DNA from: Jeotgalicoccus meleagridis
Lineage (GTDB): Bacteria > Bacillota > Bacilli > Staphylococcales > Salinicoccaceae
Direction: 5' to 3'
Assembly (NCBI RefSeq): GCF_903994045.1
Contig: NZ_CAJEWD010000008.1
Coordinates: 370,342 to 434,341 of the forward strand
DNA length: 64,000 bases
The translations under genes and the position numbers were made by a program. Shown one piece after another: positions 52,043 to 61,395 of this stretch. The notes below the pieces were generated by a model. That model ran no database searches and had not been told where the DNA came from. It worked only from the letters and a program-made list of their open reading frames with translations. The number at the start of each line of letters is the position of its first letter. Positions within the stretch are counted from its first letter, which is position 1.

Positions 52043-52091
52043 AAGAACGACATATCATCTTTTAACAGATTGATACGTCGTTCTTATTTTT
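52043..52091 (+). terminator. Rho-independent terminator of the peroxidase gene
   Basis: A 15-bp stem with one mismatch (AAGAACGACATATCA with TGATACGTCGTTCTT) is followed by ATTTTT. Confidence 0.85.
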
Positions 52092-52115
52092 AGGGCTAAA
52101 CTTCGCCCTTACCCC

Positions 52116-52304
52116 TTATGCGCGTACAAAAGTTGAAATCGCATGCTTGTATATAATTTGAATTTTCCCATCTGAATCAAGCTCAACAACGTACTTATCG
52201 TAGTCGACAATCTTTCCTTGCAGTTGGAAACCGTTCATTAAAAAGACGGTCAACTCCTGCCCCGATTCCTTATACTCCCCTAGAAAAGTATCCTGTAAAT
52301 TCAT
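52116..52304 (-). CDS. hfq: RNA chaperone Hfq
   Basis: A 62-residue Sm-like protein. The Sm1 region reads ELTVFLMNGFQLQGKIVDYDKYVVEL and the Sm2 hallmark is IYKHAIST. It forms hexamers that bind RNA. It is shorter than typical Firmicute Hfq of about 73-78 residues, mostly by loss of the C-terminal tail. The start immediately follows the miaA stop with no gap, so it is co-translated with miaA, the usual miaA-hfq pair. Confidence 0.95.
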   Translation of the reverse strand: MNLQDTFLGEYKESGQELTVFLMNGFQLQGKIVDYDKYVVELDSDGKIQIIYKHAISTFVRA

Positions 52305-53213
52305 CTAATTCTCCCCTTTTGTTTGTAAGAATTGATATATATCCTTATAGATTATATCTGTGTCAGAAGTCTCAATATCATACCAATTCACATCTAGCTG
52401 ATTACGAAAATATGTAAGCTGCCTTTTCGCATACTGTCTAGAATGGGCCTGAACACGCTCAACCACACTGTCAATACTTGCCTCCCCCTTAAAATATGGC
52501 AAGAATTCCTTGTAGCCGATTGCCTGGCTCGCAGTTTTAGATAGGCTGTTTTTAAACAGCTTCTTAACCTCTTGTTCTAGACCAGCCTCAAACATTTTCA
52601 AGACGCGTTGATTGATACGTTCATATATGACGCTTCTGTCTGTGGTAAGGCCTAATACGAATGTAACATAATCATTCTCTTTTGTATACGCTTTCTTTTC
52701 TTGTTTTGGCATTGTTTTCTTAACCAATTGCCTAATCACTCTTTGGCGATTATTTGGATGTACATCATTGGTCGGGTCGAGTTTTAATAATTTTTCATAC
52801 AGGATACTTGAATCATATGATTCATATTCTTTAGTCTTTTCTTCTATTAGTAAAGCATCTTCTTCATTAAATTCATAACCATCAATGAGCGCTTTAATAT
52901 AGTGGCCAGTCCCACCGACTATGATCGGAAGTTTTCCTCTAGACTCTATATCTTTAACAAGTCTCGCCACTTGTTCTTGAAAGTCAGCAACTGAAAAATT
53001 CTCACTTGGCTCTAAAATATCAATCATATGATGAGGAATCCCTTTAGTTTCATCCCTGGTAATTTTACCTGTTCCAATATCCATACCTTTGTAAACTTGC
53101 ATGGAATCCCCAGAAATAATTTCTCCTTTAAATTCTTGTGCAATTTTAATGGACAAGTCCGTCTTACCTATAGCAGTAGGACCAATAATAATTAATAATT
53201 TACTTTTGTTCAT
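52305..53213 (-). CDS. miaA: tRNA dimethylallyltransferase MiaA
   Basis: A 302-residue enzyme that adds a dimethylallyl group to A37 of tRNAs reading codons beginning with U. It has the P-loop GPTAIGKTDLS at residues 10-20, then GDSMQVYKGMDIGTGK, IPHHMIDI, VGGTGHYIKALI and the late QAIGYKE. Its start overlaps the end of the upstream hydrolase gene by 14 bases, and hfq follows without gap, so the three are one transcript. Confidence 0.95.
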   Translation of the reverse strand: MNKSKLLIIIGPTAIGKTDLSIKIAQEFKGEIISGDSMQVYKGMDIGTGKITRDETKGIPHHMIDILEPSENFSVADFQEQVARLVKDIESRGKLPIIVGGTGHYIKALIDGYEFNEEDALLIEEKTKEYESYDSSILYEKLLKLDPTNDVHPNNRQRVIRQLVKKTMPKQEKKAYTKENDYVTFVLGLTTDRSVIYERINQRVLKMFEAGLEQEVKKLFKNSLSKTASQAIGYKEFLPYFKGEASIDSVVERVQAHSRQYAKRQLTYFRNQLDVNWYDIETSDTDIIYKDIYQFLQTKGEN

Positions 53214-54084
53214 AATCTAATACCCATTTAACGATGCGGGCATAAATACCCACCTTATTTTCTTCAAATAATACCTCATGCCTGGCATTTGGCTCTAACA
53301 TTAAATCGACCTTGGAATAGTGAAGCCCTAAGCGAAATCTTAAGACTTCTAAGTCTCTACCAAAGTGTGAAAAAGGATCATCTGCTCCCCCGATTAAATA
53401 GTAAGGAATATCTTTATAACGACGGATATGCCTAATTCTATCGACATATCTTATATTTTTTAGTATTTCACTCAAGGCTTTAACGCTCATCTTTTGTCCA
53501 GAATATGGATCACTGTTGTACTTTACAATTTCTGACACGTCTTGGTTTAACCAGCGATTTTTTTCTCGACCTTTAAAATTTCCATCATAGCCTAAGAAAG
53601 ATAACTTATTGAGACTCGTTAATTTTTTCCTTGGGATGATAAGTGATAAAACCTTTAAAAATTTTTCAGCTAGAATATCTTTAAAGTTAGGTTTTGAACC
53701 TGTACCGACGATGATGGCACCGTCGTAAAGATCATCTGCCAACAACCTTCTTAAGACAATAGATCCCATGGAGTGTCCCAAACCGAAGCGAGGAATATCA
53801 GCTGGCATAGAGCGAAAGACAACCTTAGCATCTGATAAAAGATCTTCAAAAGAATCAAAATGACCGAGTTTTTCTTTTTTCTCATCCGGCCCATGACCAC
53901 GTTGATTATAAATCACACAGTGAATGTCGTTTAAGGCAAGATAGGTTAAAAGTTCTTTATAACGATCCTTATGCTCTGCCATGCCATGAAAAATTTGAAT
54001 GCTTGCCTTCGGTGATGCTGGCACATAGTGCGTCACTTCAATTTTTCGATCCTTATTCCTCATCGTTCGATTAATAATTTTCAT
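53200..54084 (-). CDS. Alpha/beta hydrolase, lysophospholipase/monoglyceride lipase-like
   Basis: A 294-residue serine hydrolase of the Hydrolase_4 (PldB-like) family. It has an oxyanion-loop IFHGMAEHKDRY near the N-terminus, NQRGHGPD, the nucleophile elbow GLGHSMGSIV, a late GGADDPFS with the acidic residue, and ARHEVLFE with the catalytic histidine. It sits between mutL and miaA, as in staphylococci. GGAG lies before the ATG. The natural substrate is not known. Confidence 0.88.
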   Translation of the reverse strand: MKIINRTMRNKDRKIEVTHYVPASPKASIQIFHGMAEHKDRYKELLTYLALNDIHCVIYNQRGHGPDEKKEKLGHFDSFEDLLSDAKVVFRSMPADIPRFGLGHSMGSIVLRRLLADDLYDGAIIVGTGSKPNFKDILAEKFLKVLSLIIPRKKLTSLNKLSFLGYDGNFKGREKNRWLNQDVSEIVKYNSDPYSGQKMSVKALSEILKNIRYVDRIRHIRRYKDIPYYLIGGADDPFSHFGRDLEVLRFRLGLHYSKVDLMLEPNARHEVLFEENKVGIYARIVKWVLDYEQK

Positions 54085-54099
54085 AAATGATGCTCCATT

Positions 54100-55929
54100 C
54101 TATTTCATAATGCGGTTAAATAAGCGTTCAATCTCATAAGTCGTCATATGAATAATGACCGGACGGCCGTGAGGACAAGTGTAAGGCGATTGACATTGAC
54201 CGAGCGATTCTAACAATGCTTCCATTTGTTTTTTATCCAAGTAATGATTTGCCTTGATTGAACGCTTACAGCTCATCATAATAGACATCTCTTCACGGTA
54301 TTTGTTGATATCAAAGTGAGATTTATGACTGATAAAATCAATGACATCTGCAATATCTCTTTCAGGATCATCTGCTTTAATCCAAGATGGATAGCGTGAT
54401 ACTGTGTACTCTTTGACCCCACTCTTGTCAATTTCAAAACCAAGTTCTCTTAAATCTGTCAGTTTTTCATCGATGGTGATCACATCGTCAAAAGAGAACT
54501 CAAAAGTGTAAGGAATAAGGAGCGAAATGCCTTCATTTCCTGTATTCACATTATTGTAGTAATACTCATATTTAATGCGCTCCTGGGCAGCGTGTTGATC
54601 CATGAGATACATGCCTGTCTCATTTTGCATAATAATATAAGTGCCATGGAGTTGACCGATAATTTCTAGATACGGTAATTTCTCTTTTTGAACAGATTCC
54701 GTTTCGATATAGGTCTCTTGGTCCTTTGCTTTTCTTTCTTTAAAAGGAGTTACAGACTCTTGTGTTTGTTTTACTTCTTGTTTGTAGTCATTTTCTCTAT
54801 CTTTAAAGAAAGGCTTTCTCCGTGGTTGTTCATAGAGACTGGCAGCCTCTCTAATCGCTTCTTTTTTATAGTCATTAAAATCAAGTGTCTCTTGTTCTAC
54901 TTTTTGTTTTTCTTTACTTTGATGACCCACTTCTGGAATTAAATTAAGATCTAAAAGTGCCCTTCTCACTGTGTTTTCAACTAGCTCTAAGAGCTCTCTT
55001 TCTTTAGACAGTTTAACCTCTACTTTAGAGGGATGAACATTGACATCTAAGAGTTTCGGATCCATGGTGATATTTAAAAAAACCAGTGGGTATTTATCTT
55101 TTGCTTGTAAAGTATGGTAGGCATCGATAATGGCTTGTGACAGTTTAAAATTACGGATATGTCGCTGATTAATTGAGAGGTTAATATAGTTACGATTGGA
55201 CCGTGTGATTTCTGGCTTCACAATATACCCTGACACCTTATAATCCGGACTGTCTCCTGATACAGCTACAGTGTTTGTTGACACTTGCATACCGTACAGA
55301 ATGTGGATAACTTCTTTTAAGGAGCCATTCCCTGGTGTTTTAAAGCGCTCTTTATCGTCAAAAACCAGGCGAATGCTCACAGATGGATTATTCAGAGCCA
55401 TACGCTGCATAATATCGATTATCTTACCCGCTTCAGTTCTTAAATTTTTAACATACTTATAACGCGCAGGTGTGTTGTAGAACAAGTCACTAATTTCTAT
55501 GATCGTTCCTTGTCTTTCTTGCCAGACCGTATCCTCTTCATAATGTCCTGCACTGTAATTTAATTTAAAAGCAGTAGAGTTCTCGCTCATACTCTCAACT
55601 GTTACTTTAGAGACCGCTCCAATACTTGCGAGTGCTTCTCCCCTAAATCCTAATGAACGAATTTCAAATAAGTCATAGGCTTTACCAAGCTTCGAAGTCG
55701 CGTGGCGTTCAAAGAGCAGCTTCCGGTCGTCATAGTCAATTCCAAGACCATTATCGACAACCTTAATAGAATCCATTCCAGAATTTTTGATAAAAACTTC
55801 GATGACTGACGCTTTCGCATCGAGTGAGTTTTCAACAATCTCCTTAACGATTGAAGATGGACGCTCGACCACCTCACCTGCTGCGATTTTATTTTGTATA
55901 TCACTCGGTAGCACGTGAATGTGTCCCAT
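54100..55929 (-). CDS. mutL: DNA mismatch repair protein MutL
   Basis: A 609-residue mismatch repair ATPase and endonuclease. The N-terminal GHKL domain shows KIAAGEVVERP, EIVENSLDA, VVDNGLGI, and GFRGEALASI. A charged variable linker follows (about residues 335-420). The C-terminal domain has DQHAAQERIKYE near residue 443, the metal-binding endonuclease motif DQHA(X)2E(X)4E of MutL proteins from bacteria without MutH, and it ends with CPHGRP. SD GGAGGG supports the start. It follows mutS by 12 bp. Confidence 0.97.
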   Translation of the reverse strand: MGHIHVLPSDIQNKIAAGEVVERPSSIVKEIVENSLDAKASVIEVFIKNSGMDSIKVVDNGLGIDYDDRKLLFERHATSKLGKAYDLFEIRSLGFRGEALASIGAVSKVTVESMSENSTAFKLNYSAGHYEEDTVWQERQGTIIEISDLFYNTPARYKYVKNLRTEAGKIIDIMQRMALNNPSVSIRLVFDDKERFKTPGNGSLKEVIHILYGMQVSTNTVAVSGDSPDYKVSGYIVKPEITRSNRNYINLSINQRHIRNFKLSQAIIDAYHTLQAKDKYPLVFLNITMDPKLLDVNVHPSKVEVKLSKERELLELVENTVRRALLDLNLIPEVGHQSKEKQKVEQETLDFNDYKKEAIREAASLYEQPRRKPFFKDRENDYKQEVKQTQESVTPFKERKAKDQETYIETESVQKEKLPYLEIIGQLHGTYIIMQNETGMYLMDQHAAQERIKYEYYYNNVNTGNEGISLLIPYTFEFSFDDVITIDEKLTDLRELGFEIDKSGVKEYTVSRYPSWIKADDPERDIADVIDFISHKSHFDINKYREEMSIMMSCKRSIKANHYLDKKQMEALLESLGQCQSPYTCPHGRPVIIHMTTYEIERLFNRIMK

Positions 55930-55941
55930 TTCGTGTCCCTC

Positions 55942-58470
55942 CTAATCCATTCTTTTTTGTAGATCCGCTAAACGATTTAAAGCTTCAAGCGGCGTTAAAT
56001 CATTTAAATTTATATTTTTAATTTCATCAATAATTTGTCTTTCTTCAAAACTTGATGCCTCTTGATCATCAAGAGGAAGTTCTAACTGCATCGTTTCAAA
56101 TTGACTCGATTTTTGATGATTACCTTCTTCATAACCAGATAAGTAGTCCGCTGCCATATCGGTCACAGCTTGAGGTAAGTCAGCGAGTCTTGCAACGTGA
56201 ATACCATAAGATTTTTCAACTGCACCAGGTTTGACCTTGTGTAAGAAGACCAGTTGTCCATTGTATTCAGTTGCCTTAACGTGCACGTTTTCTAAACCAG
56301 ATAACTCTTGGTCAAGTGCGGTTAATTCATGATAGTGTGTCGAAAAGAGCGTAAAGGCACCGATATCATCGTGGATGTACTTCAACATCGCACGGGCAAG
56401 TGCCATACCATCATAAGTTGACGTCCCCCGACCAATCTCATCAAAGATTAACAGTGAATGTTCTGTCGCTTCTTGTAGAGCAGTATTAGCCTCCATCATT
56501 TCGATCATAAAGGTGGATTTACCACTGGATAGGTCATCACTCGCACCAATTCTCGTATAAATGGCGTCAAAGATTGGTAGTTTAGCCGATTTTGCCGGTA
56601 CTCTCATACCAATTTGAGCCATGATAATAATCAAGGCAACCTGTCTCATATAGGTCGATTTACCAGACATGTTCGGTCCAGTAATCAAATAAACATAGCT
56701 ATCTTCAGACATCGTTAAGTCATTTGGCACATAAGTCGATTCATTTAACATACGCTCTACTATCGGGTGCCTCGCTTCTTTTAGCTCAATGACTCTTTCT
56801 TTTGTAAACTCCGGCTTAACTAAGTGATGATTATTAGACACATGGGCAAAGGCAATTAAAGTATCCAAGATAGAAATTTGACTAGCCGTTTTTTGTAAAC
56901 GTGAAATATAAGTCATCATATGATTTCGAAGCTCAGTAAACATCTTATACTCAAGCATGACGCTATCATCTTCTGCTGTTAGAATTTTACTTTCCATCTC
57001 TTTTAAGTCCGGTGTGATAAAACGCTCAGCATTAGTTAAAGTTTGCTTACGATTGTAGTCAAACTTATCGGCATCAAAATTGACGGCTTGGCCTTTAGAA
57101 ATTTCTAAATAATAACCAAACACCTTATTGAAACCAATCTTCAAGTTTTTAATACCTGTTCTTTCTCTTTCACTTTCCAAATAATTATTGAGCCAATTTC
57201 TCGCATTATTAGAAATATCTCTCAGCTTATCTAATTCTTCTGAGACACCGTCTTTAAAGATTTTTCCTTCACGAATGGTCTTCGGTGGTTCATCAGTCAG
57301 AACTTCTAAGTGGCTATATACATCTGTTAAATCATCAAAATTCTTAAACAAGTCATTTGAAGTTAAGTCTATTTGTTCTAATGTACTTTTAAGTTCAGGT
57401 AAGCCACTTAGAGAATCTCTCAATTGAACAAAGTCTTTGACGTCAATATTATTAAAAGCAAGACGCCCGACTAAACGCTCAATATCATAAACTTGATTGA
57501 GGATTTGAGTAATGACTTCTCTTTCGGAAAAATTATCGATTAAAGTTGTGACGATTGACTGCCTATTTTCAATTTCTTTTATTGAAACGAGCGGTCTTTC
57601 TATTAATTGTCGTAAGCGTCTTTTCCCCATGGGAGTCTCTGTTTTATTGAGATACCAGAATAGCGACCCTTTTACTTTTTTAGTCTGGATATTCTCTAGT
57701 AATTCCAAATTAGAAACCGCTGCATAATTCAATTTCATAAAACTAGATAGCTGGTGTTTTTGTACGGTTTTTAAGTGTTCTAAATCTCTCATATTCTGTG
57801 CTCTAATATAGTTCAACAAAAGCGTAATAGCAGTATGTTCATTGACGCTCTCTTCATAGTCATAAGCTCTGTCCTCATCAGAATTAAAAACAGTATATAG
57901 AGGTGGATCTTGGTAGATATCTTTAATTAAATACACACTGTCTTCTGTGACGACAATTTCTTTGGCACCAATTGTTTCGATTTCACTTTTTAAATCACCT
58001 TCATTTTGAGTTGAAAAAGCGAAAATTTCCCCTGTGGAAATATCCGCATAACTCACCTCAACAGTGTGCTTGTTTTTTATCATTGCTAGAATAAAGTTAC
58101 TTTCTCCGTCTTCCATACCAAAATCATCGATTAAGGTCCCTGGTGTAATGACACGGACCACTTCTCTTTTGACCATGCCCTTAACTTCACGTGGGTTTTC
58201 CATCTGCTCACAGATTGCCACCTTAAAACCATGATCGATGAGTTTAGCAATGTAGGAGCGGGCAGAATGATAAGGTACCCCGCACATCGGTATTGGATTT
58301 GGACTATTTTTATCCCGTGATGTCAAAGCAATTTCCAAGACTTTAGCTGCAGTGATTGCGTCTTCATTAAACAGCTCATAAAAGTCACCTAATCTAAAGA
58401 GTAAGAGACTGTCTCTGTATTGGTCTTTGACTGATAAATATTGTTTCATCATCGGTGTAGGTTCTGGCAT
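55942..58470 (-). CDS. mutS: DNA mismatch repair protein MutS
   Basis: An 842-residue mismatch-recognition ATPase. The mismatch-binding Phe-x-Glu lies in RLGDFYELF near residue 30. The connector, lever and clamp domains follow. The ATPase has GPNMSGKSTYMRQ near residue 597, LIFDEIGRGTSTYDG, and TLFSTHYHEL. AGGAAG lies nine bases before the ATG, and a TATAAT-like -10 box lies further upstream. It forms an operon with mutL. Confidence 0.97.
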   Translation of the reverse strand: MPEPTPMMKQYLSVKDQYRDSLLLFRLGDFYELFNEDAITAAKVLEIALTSRDKNSPNPIPMCGVPYHSARSYIAKLIDHGFKVAICEQMENPREVKGMVKREVVRVITPGTLIDDFGMEDGESNFILAMIKNKHTVEVSYADISTGEIFAFSTQNEGDLKSEIETIGAKEIVVTEDSVYLIKDIYQDPPLYTVFNSDEDRAYDYEESVNEHTAITLLLNYIRAQNMRDLEHLKTVQKHQLSSFMKLNYAAVSNLELLENIQTKKVKGSLFWYLNKTETPMGKRRLRQLIERPLVSIKEIENRQSIVTTLIDNFSEREVITQILNQVYDIERLVGRLAFNNIDVKDFVQLRDSLSGLPELKSTLEQIDLTSNDLFKNFDDLTDVYSHLEVLTDEPPKTIREGKIFKDGVSEELDKLRDISNNARNWLNNYLESERERTGIKNLKIGFNKVFGYYLEISKGQAVNFDADKFDYNRKQTLTNAERFITPDLKEMESKILTAEDDSVMLEYKMFTELRNHMMTYISRLQKTASQISILDTLIAFAHVSNNHHLVKPEFTKERVIELKEARHPIVERMLNESTYVPNDLTMSEDSYVYLITGPNMSGKSTYMRQVALIIIMAQIGMRVPAKSAKLPIFDAIYTRIGASDDLSSGKSTFMIEMMEANTALQEATEHSLLIFDEIGRGTSTYDGMALARAMLKYIHDDIGAFTLFSTHYHELTALDQELSGLENVHVKATEYNGQLVFLHKVKPGAVEKSYGIHVARLADLPQAVTDMAADYLSGYEEGNHQKSSQFETMQLELPLDDQEASSFEERQIIDEIKNINLNDLTPLEALNRLADLQKRMD

Positions 58471-58524
58471 CTGTAAACACTTCCTATATAAATTCTTGTC
58501 GTATTATTATAACATTTTTTCTTT

Positions 58525-59013
58525 TTATAACCTCTTTAGGAGCCCTCTCTTTTCTAGTTGAAGTAAGATAAAGTAAGAGACACTGGCACCAAATATGCTA
58601 GACACTAAAAAGGCAAGTGCCATAACCATGTAGATATTAGTATCTAAGTCTAAGATGAGCATCAGAGGATAGATGGATAGTGCACCAATCACACCAGTTC
58701 CAATCACTTCGCCCACTGCTGCAAGGGGTAGTTTTTTACTATAGTGATAGAGTACATAGGCAAGAGCTGCACCGATGACGGATCCTGGATAACTAAAGAC
58801 CGTTCCTGTGCCCATCAGTATGCGAATAGTAGATGAAATCAGTGCCTGGACAATGACCCAAGGTCCGGTTAAGACCGCACCTAAAACATTGATCAAGTGC
58901 TGCATGGGGGCTGCTCTAATGACACCGAGTGGAATGCTGATAAAAGTTCCGAGGACAACATTCAGTGCAACAAGAACAGCTGTTAAAGACATATTTTTAG
59001 TAAGTTTATTCAT
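58525..59013 (-). CDS. thiW: ThiW-type S component of an ECF transporter (thiazole-related uptake)
   Basis: A 162-residue membrane protein with five to six helices, matching the ThiW family of substrate-binding components that pair with a shared energy-coupling module. Family-like segments are LNVVLGTFISIPLG, IRAAPMQHLINVLGAVLTGPW, and LMGTGTVFSYPGSVIGA. ThiW genes in other bacteria are often thiamin-regulated, but here there are only about 60 bases before ricA's end and no room for a TPP riboswitch. AGGAG precedes the ATG. No ECF ATPase is in the window; it would be encoded elsewhere. Confidence 0.9.
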   Translation of the reverse strand: MNKLTKNMSLTAVLVALNVVLGTFISIPLGVIRAAPMQHLINVLGAVLTGPWVIVQALISSTIRILMGTGTVFSYPGSVIGAALAYVLYHYSKKLPLAAVGEVIGTGVIGALSIYPLMLILDLDTNIYMVMALAFLVSSIFGASVSYFILLQLEKRGLLKRL

Positions 59014-59024
59014 AAAGGTCTCCT

Positions 59025-59066
59025 ATAAATAAAGGCGCTGAATTCTTTATAGAAGTCAGCGCCTTT
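59025..59066 (-). terminator. Strong hairpin between ricA and thiW
   Basis: A perfect 11-bp GC-rich stem (AAAGGCGCTGA with TCAGCGCCTTT) encloses 14 bases. The following T tract on the minus strand is short (ATTTATAGG), and thiW's ribosome-binding site begins at once. It probably ends most ricA transcripts and may attenuate thiW. Confidence 0.75.
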
Positions 59067-59072
59067 GTAGTT

Positions 59073-59507
59073 TTATTTAAATTGATCTGTATTTTGGTTT
59101 GGTCTATGACGAACTTGAGCGCCAGTTTCTCCTTGTAGGTGATCGCCACCTGTTCTTTCGATAATTTCATCTGTAACTGATGAAGAAATCGCGTGAGAAA
59201 CCATTTGTAATAGCTCATTGACGCTTCTTTGTGACTCTTGGAATTGCTCTACTAAAGGCATTTCATTGAGTTCTGCTTCAATTTTAGCTAGCTTTTCTTC
59301 CGTCATTTGATAGGCGCGTTCCTTACCGTAGTTTTGGAAGTTAACCGCTTGTTGTTGTAGAGATTTTAAGCTCGCCATCTTTTCACGAATTTCTTGGTTT
59401 TCATGAATTTTAGCTTCTGCTTTTTGGAAAAATTCAACTTGTTCAGTCTCAGACATCATCTTGCCGAGTTTTTTTGCTTCTTCTATAATTTGATCCTTAG
59501 TATACAT
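59073..59507 (-). CDS. ricA: RicA/YmcA-like YlbF-family regulator
   Basis: A 144-residue helical protein of the YlbF/YmcA family. In B. subtilis, YmcA (RicA) joins YlbF and YaaT in a complex that promotes mRNA maturation by RNase Y and biofilm and competence decisions. Landmarks are KMMSETEQVEFFQKAEAKIHEN, LKSLQQQAVNFQNYGK and the C-terminal TGGDHLQGETGAQV. The complex is reported to hold iron-sulfur clusters through cysteines, but this protein has no cysteine at all. AAAGGTGG precedes the ATG. Position next to thiW and mutS fits the usual ricA-mutS neighbourhood. Confidence 0.9.
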   Translation of the reverse strand: MYTKDQIIEEAKKLGKMMSETEQVEFFQKAEAKIHENQEIREKMASLKSLQQQAVNFQNYGKERAYQMTEEKLAKIEAELNEMPLVEQFQESQRSVNELLQMVSHAISSSVTDEIIERTGGDHLQGETGAQVRHRPNQNTDQFK

Positions 59508-59583
59508 TCAATTTCCACCTTTAGAATTTATATAGTTCCTATTATATATGAAGCAAGGTATTTATTAAATGCTAAAGATTTAA

Positions 59584-61395
59584 TTATTGGTTGACCATGT
59601 CGTAATACTTACCTTTTTTCATCAATAGTTCACTTTCTGTACCCGATTCAAGCATTTGTCCTTGATCTAAGACAAATATTCTGTCGACTGATTTTATGGT
59701 GTTTAGTCGGTGGGCAATAATAATGCTCGTACGCCCCTTCATGAGACGTTCTAAGGATTCTTGAATTTTTAATTCCGTAATCGTATCAATGCTTGAAGTC
59801 GCTTCATCGAGTAAGAGTATAGCAGGATCTGTGATCAGGGCTCTTGCGATAGAGATCAATTGTTTTTGCCCCTGAGAAATCAAGCCATCACTTAAATCTA
59901 AGACTGTATCATAACCGTGAGCCATATCAATAATAAAGTCATGAGCATTAGCGGTTTTGGCCGCTTCAATGACTTCTTCATCTGTTGCATCTAAACGGCC
60001 ATAGCGAATATTTTCCATAATGCTTGCTTCAAAGAGATAAGGGTCTTGTAGGACAAAAGCCGTTTGTGAACGGATGGTATGACGCTTATAATCTTTAATA
60101 TCCTCACCATCGATGCGAATTTGACCCTGGTCTGTTTCATAAAATCTTGCAAGGAGTTGCATGATGGTCGTTTTACCTGCACCAGTTGCTCCAATGAGGG
60201 CCACGGACTCTCCTTCATTGATGGTAAATGATAGGTCTTGTATAGTCGGTGTTTTTTGTGACTTCATGTAAGAAAAACTCACATGATCAAAGTCGATGTG
60301 ACCTTTTATCGATTTATTAGTAATAGTACCTTGGTCTGTTTCTGTCGGTGAATCGATAATTTGGAAGACCCTTTCAGCTCCAGCAATGGCAGATAACACT
60401 TGGTTTAGTTGGTTGGATAAATCCGCTAAAGGCCGAGTAAATTGTCTGGCGTACTCAGCAAATACCACAATGGTTCCGACAGTCACTAAACCATTTGAAG
60501 TTAAGGCAAGTATCCCTCCAGCTCCTGCAACAATCGTAAATGATATGTTATTTAACATGTTCATTAATTTTGGTATTAAACCGGAATACAAGTTAGCCCA
60601 AAATGTAACTTCTCTTAAGTTTCTTGCTCTTTCTTCAAAGTTGTTAATGGCACGTTCTTCCTGAGAAAAGACTTTAACAATTTCTTGACCAGACACTATT
60701 TCCTCTATATAACCGTTTAATTCCCCTGTTCTCTTTTGTCTCTTTTTATAAAGTGGACCCGTCCGGTTAGTAATGTAACGAACCCCGACAATTAAGAGTG
60801 GAATGATTAAAGCTGTTAAAAACGTGAGTAAGGGACTGAGATACAACATCACTGAAAATGTTCCTAATAAGGTCACAATACTCGTCGTAAATTGAATAAA
60901 GGATGAGTTCATGGTTTGCGACAAAGTTTCTATATCGTTGGTCATCCGGCTCATCAACTCACCGTGTTGGCGTTTATCGTAAAAAGTAACCGGTAGCTCT
61001 TGCATATGTTCAAACAAATGATGTCTTAAATTATAGATGGTTCTTTGCGATAAACCGACCATGAGATAGGCTTGGGTAAAGGTCGTAATGGATAGGAGCA
61101 CGTAAGATATGAGTAGGATAATTAACACTCTAAAGAGACCGTCAAACTCTTTAGGAATAAAGTAATTATCCACTATTCTCCCTACCAAGAAGGGTCCAAC
61201 TATACTCAAAAGACTCGTTACCACAACGAGAGAGATAATAAAGTAAAGTTTCTTTCTTTCTCCCCTCATGAACTGCCAAATTCTAATGAGGGTTTGACCC
61301 ATATTATCCGCTTTAGAGCGCTGTCTTTTAGAACCAATTTCTTCTTTTTTCAACTGTGGTAGGTGACCAAAAGGACGTCTTATAAAGTTAATCAT
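59584..61395 (-). CDS. Heterodimeric ABC exporter subunit with variant signature (LSQGQ-type)
   Basis: A 603-residue ABC exporter half: an N-terminal six-helix domain, then an ATPase domain. It has Walker A GATGAGKTT, signature GLISQGQKQLISIARAL (Gln in place of the second Gly of LSGGQ), intact Walker B LLLDEATSSID with catalytic Glu, and switch histidine IIAHRLNT. It pairs with the subunit at 61388, whose own catalytic Glu is Asp. The two therefore complement each other as in LmrCD or BmrCD multidrug exporters, with one full and one degenerate ATP site. The start overlaps the upstream gene by eight bases. Substrates unknown; drugs or lipids are likely. Confidence 0.88.
   Translation of the reverse strand: MINFIRRPFGHLPQLKKEEIGSKRQRSKADNMGQTLIRIWQFMRGERKKLYFIISLVVVTSLLSIVGPFLVGRIVDNYFIPKEFDGLFRVLIILLISYVLLSITTFTQAYLMVGLSQRTIYNLRHHLFEHMQELPVTFYDKRQHGELMSRMTNDIETLSQTMNSSFIQFTTSIVTLLGTFSVMLYLSPLLTFLTALIIPLLIVGVRYITNRTGPLYKKRQKRTGELNGYIEEIVSGQEIVKVFSQEERAINNFEERARNLREVTFWANLYSGLIPKLMNMLNNISFTIVAGAGGILALTSNGLVTVGTIVVFAEYARQFTRPLADLSNQLNQVLSAIAGAERVFQIIDSPTETDQGTITNKSIKGHIDFDHVSFSYMKSQKTPTIQDLSFTINEGESVALIGATGAGKTTIMQLLARFYETDQGQIRIDGEDIKDYKRHTIRSQTAFVLQDPYLFEASIMENIRYGRLDATDEEVIEAAKTANAHDFIIDMAHGYDTVLDLSDGLISQGQKQLISIARALITDPAILLLDEATSSIDTITELKIQESLERLMKGRTSIIIAHRLNTIKSVDRIFVLDQGQMLESGTESELLMKKGKYYDMVNQ

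Noticed and set aside
55650-55904. Second minus-strand frame inside mutL
   Set aside because: It is an out-of-frame shadow of the highly conserved MutL ATPase domain.
59014-59072. TPP riboswitch upstream of thiW
   Set aside because: The interval is too short and consists of a plain hairpin plus the ribosome-binding site; no thi-box sequence is present.
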